DNA from: Clostridium saccharoperbutylacetonicum N1-4(HMT)
Lineage (GTDB): Bacteria; Bacillota; Clostridia; Clostridiales; Clostridiaceae
Reading direction: 5' to 3'
DNA length: 64,000 bases
Assembly (NCBI RefSeq): GCF_000340885.1
Contig: NC_020291.1
Span: 5,953,501 to 6,017,500, forward strand
Shown here: one piece after another, positions 57,986 through 64,000 of the stretch
Layout of the letters: each line of letters begins with the position of its first letter
How positions within the stretch are numbered: position 1 is the first letter of the stretch
Made by a program: the position numbers and the translations under genes
The notes under the pieces: generated by a model
Told to the model about the DNA's origin: nothing
Database searches by the model: none
The model's input: the letters and a program-made list of their open reading frames with translations, nothing else

Positions 57986-59800
57986 TTATCTAATCCAAGC
58001 TCCATTTTTTCCTAATACATATCCATTAACAACTGTATCAGCTAGCATCGCCCCTGATGAATTACAGTAATACCATGTTCCGTTATCATTAATCCATCCT
58101 GTTTTCATCGCACCCATAGCACCATTTGATATTGGGTTTAAATAATACCAGGTTCCACCAATATTCTGCCATCCGGTTTTCATTGCTCCCATATTACCGT
58201 CTGATACTGGATTTAAATAATACCACAAGCCTCCTACATATTGCCATCCAGTTTGCATTACTCCAGCTCCATTAGTATAATACCAACCATTTCCATCTTG
58301 GAACCAACCTATAGTTTTAGTCCCATCAGCTTTATTATACGACCAAGTTCCATCTGTAGCCTTTACCCAGCCTTTAGTTACATTCGGAGTAGGAGTTGGA
58401 TTATCATCTTGTTTCTTACCACCTATTACTGAATAAACCTCATCATGTTGGCTCCAAGTAATCATATTGTTATTATCATAAACTGATAATGAATCAAATG
58501 CACCATCTACCTTATAAATCTTTGTCCAATCATCAGTACCATCAAATTTCTTAATGTATCCACTATCTAAGATATAAATATTTCCTTCTATATCAGTATC
58601 AATTGCTGCTTTATTAATATCAGTGCTATATTCTGCTTTAATATCTGCCTTTTTTTCAACATCTGTATAATAATAGCCATTCTTTCCTTTTAATGTAGCT
58701 GCTTGAATTTTTAAATTTGGATCAGAACCCTTTGTATTATTGATATTAAATAACACTAGTTTTTCACCTATTACTCTCGCTTCAGTCCCTGATACTTTTG
58801 CTAAAGCTAAATAATTAGATTCATTTGATAATACTGACCCATTGTCATTACTTATAATATAATTGCTTACAGATTTTGCATATTTTGCATCTTTAATAGT
58901 ATCTGAATTTTGCGCTTTAGATATTTTTTGAATTGTATCCAATATTACAGTATGGTTACTAGCATCAACTGCAAATATTTTACCATTTATTTTTACTGAT
59001 GAAGGTAGCGTTATACCATTAGCAGGTGTTAACGTAATTTTAACTTGGGTATATCTATAAATATTATCTTTATCTTGTCCCAATTCTTTAGTAGCTGAAT
59101 TTACAATTTTAGCATCTACTGTTGCAATTGTAGTAGATCCAGATTTTAATATTTTTTTATCCACTGTATTTTCTACTGTAACTTCTCCTGACACTCCTGA
59201 TCCTGTGGTTTCAACTTTAATTTTTCCCAAATTATAATCTGCATCAATATAATTACCTTTAGCATCAGTATATATTGTTGGTTTATCTCCAGCATTATCT
59301 AGATTAGTTGCTATCGTATAGAATTTAGTAGCATACCAATTTTCACTAAATTTATTTCCTGCAATTTTTATAAAGTCTGTTGGCAAATTAGAATTACTAT
59401 TATATCTATTAACCTCTTTAATCTTTTTTCTTAAAGACGATTCAGCATCGTCCAAATCATTTTTTCTCATGGAATCCTTTGTTACTTTACCTGTATCTAA
59501 ATCTACATAATAATCGCCATTTTCTACTTCAGCATATTTAGTTCCATATATTGTATAATCCGAACCCGAATCAATATCATTTAAATTAGTATATTTTCCA
59601 TTAACATAATAATAAGTCCCTTCATTGTCTTTAATTTTTCCATTTACCAAATCTTTCCCATCTTTATATGCTATAGCGTTGTAAACAGTTCCTACTTCAG
59701 TATCAACCTTTTTAATATCTGCAGCATATGCTGGTACCATTGAAACAACAGCTGCCGTCGCTAATAGTAGTGATGTGATTTTATTTGTTCTTCTAATCAT
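57986..59800 (-). CDS. CspA-like choline-binding surface protein, paralog 3
   Basis: The 604-residue protein has a signal peptide (MIRRTNKITSLLLATAA, cleavage after AYAA). Its N-terminal domain matches the two paralogs (VGTVYNAIAYKDGKDLV, GDYYVDLDTGKVTKD, IDADYNLGKIKVE, KIYKVDGAFDSLSVYDNNN). About six choline-binding repeats follow, two of which carry a five-residue insertion (YYLNPVSDGNMGAMKTGW, YYLNPISNGAMGAMKTGW), and the tail VVNGYVLGKNGAWIR. GGAGG precedes the ATG. It is divergent from the gene at 60203, with 402 bp between. Confidence 0.9.
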   Translation of the reverse strand: MIRRTNKITSLLLATAAVVSMVPAYAADIKKVDTEVGTVYNAIAYKDGKDLVNGKIKDNEGTYYYVNGKYTNLNDIDSGSDYTIYGTKYAEVENGDYYVDLDTGKVTKDSMRKNDLDDAESSLRKKIKEVNRYNSNSNLPTDFIKIAGNKFSENWYATKFYTIATNLDNAGDKPTIYTDAKGNYIDADYNLGKIKVETTGSGVSGEVTVENTVDKKILKSGSTTIATVDAKIVNSATKELGQDKDNIYRYTQVKITLTPANGITLPSSVKINGKIFAVDASNHTVILDTIQKISKAQNSDTIKDAKYAKSVSNYIISNDNGSVLSNESNYLALAKVSGTEARVIGEKLVLFNINNTKGSDPNLKIQAATLKGKNGYYYTDVEKKADIKAEYSTDINKAAIDTDIEGNIYILDSGYIKKFDGTDDWTKIYKVDGAFDSLSVYDNNNMITWSQHDEVYSVIGGKKQDDNPTPTPNVTKGWVKATDGTWSYNKADGTKTIGWFQDGNGWYYTNGAGVMQTGWQYVGGLWYYLNPVSDGNMGAMKTGWQNIGGTWYYLNPISNGAMGAMKTGWINDNGTWYYCNSSGAMLADTVVNGYVLGKNGAWIR

Positions 59801-60157
59801 AATTTTCTTTCCTCCAAAAATCTGTATTATATATTTTATTTACTACAATCTCGAATAAGCTTATTCATTGTTTTTTATTTTTCTATATATAATACAATCG
59901 ACATAAAAAAAGTGTTGCAAAAAATTCATAACATACATCCTGTAATCTCTTATCAGTTATAGTTCATCTTAATATTTGGCCATTTGCTATGTGATGACTA
60001 ATTTTCAACGGTAATTATCAATATGAAATTTTTGCTTGGTTTTGTTACTTCAAACTTATTAAGTTATTAATTTAGAATTGAAAGTTTTGTGGATTTAGTA
60101 ATTGTTTTCATAAAGAAAAAATAGTAATATTTTATAGTTTCTAAATCATATAAATAA

Positions 60158-60166
60158 TGCTATAAT
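60158..60166 (+). promoter_or_regulatory. Extended -10 promoter of the 60203 gene
   Basis: TGCTATAAT is a perfect extended -10 element 36 bp upstream of the start codon. The -35 region at the proper distance is weak, as is common for extended -10 promoters. No other structure stands out in 59801-60157. Confidence 0.55.
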
Positions 60167-60202
60167 AAAACGTATACATGTTAAAATTTAGGGGGTATTT
60201 CT

Positions 60203-61330
60203 ATGAATAAAAAGATAAAGAAAATAATTGTATTCACTTTAATATGTGCTGCTTTTTCTACTTTCATGTCATCAACCATAAATATGGGAAATCAGTGTGC
60301 TTATGCATACTCTAATGATGAAATTTCAAACTTGGGGCTAACAACATCTACCGGAATTATAATACCAATTTATAACAGTGTCTCTAACAAAGAAAAAAAT
60401 AGAGTAAAAAAATATGATAAGATTCCAATAGTAATTTATTCAAAGCTTGCTTCAAATCAAGATAATATTAAATTAGGCACAATTGAAGCAGATGCAAAAG
60501 ATATACGTGTTTTTGTTGGCACAGAAAAAATTAAGCTTGCCGATATTAACAGCGTAATAAAATTTGAAAAAGGTGAAAAGAAATCAATTTACATAAGATT
60601 ATATGATTCAAAAAATGATTTTGATAGTTCCTTTAATACAGAATATCAACTTAATGTAGAAAGAGAAGTTGGCGAAGATAATGATACAGATGAGGATACT
60701 GTTACATTAAAAGATTACGATGATGTTTACTTAACTCAATTATCACTATCTTCTGATGATAAACAAATTGATCTTAATTTCAATAAAGAGCAGGCAATTT
60801 ATAATGTAACTGTTGATCAAGATATAAAATACCTTAGAATTAAAGCTGTTCCTGAACAAGATAATTATAGACTAACAATTAATGATAAAGATGTAGATAC
60901 TAAGGGCAGTAACAAAAATGTCCGAACTGAAGCCTTAGATGAAGATAAAACTCTTATCAAAATCAGAATTGTAAGTACAGATCATAAAAGAAGAGACTAT
61001 TACTTAAATGTAACAAAAAATACAAGCAAGACTTCAACTACTGATACTACTTCTAGCAATACTATTAACCCGCCGGAAAATAATATTTCTCAATATGCTT
61101 TAACAAATGGAGTTTGGCAATTTAAAAAGACAGATGGAACTATAGCAACTGGTTGGACAAACATAGGCAATCAATTATATTACTTTGATGAAACAGGCGC
61201 AATGAAAACTGGCTGGTTAAAAGATGCTTCTGGTAAGTGGTACTACTTAAATGCAGGTGGAGATATGGCTAAGAATACAACTGTAGATGGATATAAAATT
61301 GGAACTGATGGGGTATACGTAGGAAAATAA
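60203..61330 (+). CDS. Small choline-binding surface protein with cadherin-like domains
   Basis: The 375-residue protein has a signal peptide (MNKKIKKIIVFTLICAA, cleavage near AYAY). Two beta-sandwich regions follow (about 40-155, and a clear cadherin-like domain about 172-270: YLTQLSLSSDDKQIDLNFN...DYYLNVTKN), then a Thr/Ser linker and three choline-binding repeats (GWTNIGNQLYYFDETGAMKT, GWLKDASGKWYYLNAGGDMA). The tail TTVDGYKIGTDGVYVGK resembles that of the CspA-like proteins. AGGGGG lies eight bases before the ATG. It is the only plus-strand member of the family here and has its own promoter and terminator. Confidence 0.9.
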   Translation: MNKKIKKIIVFTLICAAFSTFMSSTINMGNQCAYAYSNDEISNLGLTTSTGIIIPIYNSVSNKEKNRVKKYDKIPIVIYSKLASNQDNIKLGTIEADAKDIRVFVGTEKIKLADINSVIKFEKGEKKSIYIRLYDSKNDFDSSFNTEYQLNVEREVGEDNDTDEDTVTLKDYDDVYLTQLSLSSDDKQIDLNFNKEQAIYNVTVDQDIKYLRIKAVPEQDNYRLTINDKDVDTKGSNKNVRTEALDEDKTLIKIRIVSTDHKRRDYYLNVTKNTSKTSTTDTTSSNTINPPENNISQYALTNGVWQFKKTDGTIATGWTNIGNQLYYFDETGAMKTGWLKDASGKWYYLNAGGDMAKNTTVDGYKIGTDGVYVGK

Positions 61331-61402
61331 GCAATGGTCAATTATCAATAATCAGTTTTCAATTAATAGATATCAATTGTTATAATTAGTTTTGAATTTT
61401 TT

Positions 61403-61434
61403 AAGCACTAGACGATTATTCATGTCTAGTGCTT
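61403..61434 (+). terminator. Terminator of the 60203 gene
   Basis: An 11-bp perfect stem (AAGCACTAGAC with GTCTAGTGCTT) is followed by TTGGTTATTTTTT. Confidence 0.82.
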
Positions 61435-61447
61435 TTGGTTATTTTTT

Positions 61448-61463
61448 ACAAGGGTCAGTCCCC
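61448..61463 (-). repeat. 16-bp motif GGGGACTGACCCTTGT, copy 1
   Basis: On the minus strand the motif supplies the last codons and TGA stop of the ATPase gene (GGGGAC-TGA-CCCTTGT). An identical copy overlaps the stop region of the next ATPase gene at 63143-63158. Confidence 0.85.
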
Positions 61464-62858
61464 AATTAACTCTTCAGGTCCAAATAATAAAATATTTTTA
61501 TTATTATTCGAATAGTCTTTTACAGAATCAGTAAATCCGCTTTTTGAAAAAAAGCTATAAAATTTCTTTTGAAACTTTTCAAATACATTTATTTCACTTT
61601 TTTTTATTAATGAGTTTACAACATCCATATCTAATTTTTCATTTCTCCATTTGCATTCTCCAAATAATATCATTGTATCATCAATAGCAACTATATCTAT
61701 TTCCTCTTGTTTTTTAGTTTTAGGGTTATTGCCCCACCATCTTCCTATATTGGTATATATAAACGGTAAATCTCCATTTCTGTTTTGATAATTCATAAAA
61801 TCTATACACACCTTTTCAAATATCTCACCCAAATATTTTGGAATTTGTGGTTCTATTTTTTTTTCATACAAAAAGTCTCCCATGTGCTGTTCTATAAGTG
61901 ATTTATTAGAAAAAATGAAATTATAATAAAATTTAAATAGATTGTCATTAAGCTTATAAATGCTTTTTCTTGAATTTTCTTTCTCCATAATAGGTGTCTC
62001 TTTTGATACAATATGCAAATCAATTAATGATGACAAATATTTAGAGCATTTATCTTTAGGCTCCCCAATTTTAGTTGATATCTCATTTATCTTTGTATAA
62101 CCATTTGCAATTGCTTCTATTATTGAATTATATACAGCCGGTTCTCTCAATTCCTGCTTTAGTAAATTTTTAGGTTCTTCATATAAATAACTTGACTTAT
62201 CTAACAATTCTTGTTTTATATTATCCTCTATAGTATTCTTTTCATTAAATTTCTCTAAATATTGAGGAATTCCTCCGATTATTCCATAAGTCATAACTCT
62301 TTCATTAAAAGAATACTTTGGAAAAAACTTCGAACTATTATAAAAATCAAAAGGCTCAATCAGCATCTGTGCAGTTCTTCTTCCAAATAATGGGCTTTTG
62401 TAGCTTAATACTTCCTTTTCCATAAAGCTCATGGAAGAGCCACACACTACAATAAATAATTTTGTTTTCTTTAAGTAGTGGTCTATTAAATTTTGTAATA
62501 AGGATGGCAATGTATTATTAGATTGAACTAAATACGGAAACTCATCAACAACTAATATCAGCTGCTTATCTTCGCTTTCTTTGGCTAAAAACATAAACGC
62601 TTTTTCCCAAGATTCAAAAGTACTGATATAATCCGTCATTTTAAAATACTCCAGAATTTGTTTTGAAAAATTTCTAAGAGATAGGCTGCTATTATATTCC
62701 TCTGCAACAAAAAATATTGCTGGCTTATTATTGCAAAATTCACTTAATAAAGTTGTCTTTCCTACTCTTCTACGCCCATACATAACAATAAACTGAAATT
62801 CTTCCTTTGAATATAGTTTATTTAAAGCATTAATCTCATATTCTCTTCCTATAAACAT
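61455..62858 (-). CDS. AAA ATPase with C-terminal DUF234/PD-(D/E)XK-like domain
   Basis: The protein of about 467 residues starts MFIGREYEINAL, followed by Walker A in YGRRRVGKTTLL and Walker B in LILVVDEFPYL. A winged-helix-like middle (YTKINEISTKIGEPKDKCSKYLSSL) and a C-terminal DUF234 nuclease-like domain complete it (YLGEIFEKVCIDFM, EEIDIVAIDDTMILFGECKW, which supplies the D...ExK pattern). Such STAND-like archaeal-type ATPases are common in clostridia and mobile regions; their function is not established. I chose the ATG at 62858, eight bases after GAGGTG. An 11-codon upstream extension has no such site. Confidence 0.85.
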   Translation of the reverse strand: MFIGREYEINALNKLYSKEEFQFIVMYGRRRVGKTTLLSEFCNNKPAIFFVAEEYNSSLSLRNFSKQILEYFKMTDYISTFESWEKAFMFLAKESEDKQLILVVDEFPYLVQSNNTLPSLLQNLIDHYLKKTKLFIVVCGSSMSFMEKEVLSYKSPLFGRRTAQMLIEPFDFYNSSKFFPKYSFNERVMTYGIIGGIPQYLEKFNEKNTIEDNIKQELLDKSSYLYEEPKNLLKQELREPAVYNSIIEAIANGYTKINEISTKIGEPKDKCSKYLSSLIDLHIVSKETPIMEKENSRKSIYKLNDNLFKFYYNFIFSNKSLIEQHMGDFLYEKKIEPQIPKYLGEIFEKVCIDFMNYQNRNGDLPFIYTNIGRWWGNNPKTKKQEEIDIVAIDDTMILFGECKWRNEKLDMDVVNSLIKKSEINVFEKFQKKFYSFFSKSGFTDSVKDYSNNNKNILLFGPEELIGD

Positions 62859-63095
62859 AAATTTTTCACCTCTATTCAATAAATAATTCATAGCTTACAC
62901 TAATTTCATTAAAAATAGTTAACTTTAAAGTAAATAAATTTAAAGTTAACTATTTATATTATATCCTAAATGTTAATTATTTAAAACAATTTACTGCAAA
63001 AAGTTAATCTTAAACAGAGGATTTAGATTACTAGACTTATACCTTAATAACTAAAATAAAGTTTATCTTTATTCTGCACAACAACAATAGATTAA

Positions 63096-63133
63096 GAAAA
63101 GTACCTTCAGTAGAAATTTCGAAGGTACTTTTC
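63096..63133 (-). terminator. Terminator of the truncated ATPase gene
   Basis: A 13-bp perfect stem (GAAAAGTACCTTC with GAAGGTACTTTTC) lies 25 bp after the stop codon of the 63158 gene. Confidence 0.7.
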
Positions 63134-63142
63134 CAATTTTAT

Positions 63143-63158
63143 ACAAGGGTCAGTCCCC
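63143..63158 (-). repeat. 16-bp motif GGGGACTGACCCTTGT, copy 2
   Basis: The motif begins at the last base of the stop codon of the 63158 gene (TAG-GGGACTGACCC). It is identical to 61448-61463 and read in the same orientation. Confidence 0.85.
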
Positions 63159-64000
63159 TACACATACACAATAAATATTTCTTTATTTCTCACATATATT
63201 GTCTCATGTATAAACTTTTTATTTTTATTGAAATTGTAAACAATCAAATAACCTTTATCCATTGAATGAATACTCAAATAATCACATAATTGATTAACTC
63301 CAGCTTTATGATATTCCTCTCCATGCCATATTTTTAATTCTGTTATATATTTATGGTTATTATAAGTAACAACTACATCTAATCTTTTCTCCCTAGATAT
63401 CTGAACTTCTTTAAAATCAAAACCTATCCCATTTATAATTGGTTTTATAAATGCTAAAAACAATAACCTTCCATGATATTCAATGAATTTTTCGTCCTTA
63501 TTGCTATATTGCTCTTTCATAAATTTTTGATAATTTAAAAGTACTTTTTCAAAATCCAAGCCATTATCCAATGTTAAAAAGTTCTCTCTAAAATTATAGT
63601 TTGATATATTTTCGCTTTCACGTGCTTTTATAGACGTTAAATGATTATATATATATTGTTCAAAAATCCTATTATGAATTTTACATATATTATTTTCTTG
63701 TTTTATGAATCCATATAATTCTCCAAGAGAAATCAAGCTGTCACTTGGAACATAAACTATTTCTTCACCTGATAATACTATTTTTTCAATAAATTTTTTA
63801 AAATCTTCATTATTTTCTAGATTCTTTATTAGAGAATCAAACAAAGTATTCTTTTCATATAAGAGCAATTTCACTGCTTTATCAATATTATCTTCTATCC
63901 AGTTATTTTTGAAGTTTTGCTCCATTAATAAACTTAATTTACTAACCAAAAAAGGATATCCACTAGTATAATAATATATTTTTTCAGCTATAGCCTTCGT
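63158..64000 (-). CDS. ATPase-associated PD-(D/E)XK nuclease-like protein (5' end cut by window edge)
   Basis: The frame stays open to the right edge, so about 280 C-terminal residues are visible and the start is outside. The visible part begins with KIYYYTSGYPFLVSKL, the helix that usually closes the AAA-like ATPase domain of this family. A helical middle follows, then a nuclease-like end: EKRLDVVVTYNNHKYITELKIW gives the Asp...Glu-x-Lys pattern of PD-(D/E)XK folds, with HKAGVNQLCDYL after it. The TTG at 63949 is an internal codon, not the start. It resembles AAA-ATPase-like/PDDEXK_9 proteins. Function is unknown. Confidence 0.8.
   Translation of the reverse strand, partial: TKAIAEKIYYYTSGYPFLVSKLSLLMEQNFKNNWIEDNIDKAVKLLLYEKNTLFDSLIKNLENNEDFKKFIEKIVLSGEEIVYVPSDSLISLGELYGFIKQENNICKIHNRIFEQYIYNHLTSIKARESENISNYNFRENFLTLDNGLDFEKVLLNYQKFMKEQYSNKDEKFIEYHGRLLFLAFIKPIINGIGFDFKEVQISREKRLDVVVTYNNHKYITELKIWHGEEYHKAGVNQLCDYLSIHSMDKGYLIVYNFNKNKKFIHETIYVRNKEIFIVYV

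Noticed and set aside
27506..60203. c-di-GMP riboswitches upstream of surface genes
   Set aside because: I looked for the conserved GEMM core in the leaders and saw none; a covariance search would be needed to be sure.

Overview
The window is AT-rich DNA with clostridial coding style: strong purine-rich ribosome-binding sites, several TTG and GTG starts, and many hairpin terminators. The gene set points to a saccharolytic, solvent-forming Clostridium of cluster I, close to C. beijerinckii. It has LevR-type sigma-54 activators with PTS permeases, phospho-beta-glucosidases, and a large family of choline-binding cell-surface proteins. This placement rests on recognition of protein families, not on a database search.

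Region 1 (1-17281) is a beta-glucoside/cello-oligosaccharide catabolic island. It holds a LevR-like activator cut by the left edge, an RpiR regulator, a secreted GH3 beta-glucosidase, a GH1 and a GH4 phospho-beta-glucosidase, a HAD phosphatase, a secreted esterase, the IIC, IIB and IIA parts of a lactose/cellobiose-type PTS, and a second, complete LevR-like activator. Two sigma-54 (-24/-12) promoters can be read directly, in front of the PTS operon and in front of the GH3 gene. Both have the same upstream box (ATGTGTTTTATTT), so they probably form one regulon: an outside enzyme cuts glucosides, the PTS imports and phosphorylates them, and GH1/GH4 split the phosphorylated sugars.

Region 2 (17703-27290) holds a membrane diguanylate cyclase followed by a choline module. 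The module has two tandem LicB-like choline permeases, a TetR regulator with a flavodoxin-fold partner, a LicC-type phosphocholine cytidylyltransferase, and a fusion protein (winged helix, nucleotidyltransferase, LicA-type choline kinase). LicD, the final transferase, is not in the window.

Region 3 (27506-61330) is dominated by eleven secreted proteins carrying choline-binding repeats, joined to cadherin-like, Big_2, InlB-type, amidase/glucosaminidase or unrecognised domains. Three are CspA-like paralogs. Between them lie prfC (RF3), a zinc-ribbon membrane protein, a GGDEF/HD-GYP protein and a chemotaxis receptor. The simplest reading is that region 2 puts choline on the envelope and region 3 supplies the proteins that bind it.

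Region 4 (61455-64000) holds two P-loop ATPases with C-terminal PD-(D/E)XK-like nuclease folds. Both end at a shared 16-bp motif, and the second is cut by the right edge.

The strongest non-coding signal is a dispersed element of about 0.3 kb, present four times (14237, 31697, 47015, 55478). It folds end to end as an imperfect palindrome with GATATCCAA ends and shows compensatory substitutions between copies. It is either a miniature mobile element or a structured RNA. Other non-coding structure includes CAGTTTA heptamer repeats, a family of tiny terminator-like hairpins, a 122-bp direct repeat and a G8 tract in a ribosome-binding site. I saw no tRNA, rRNA, CRISPR array or transposase gene.
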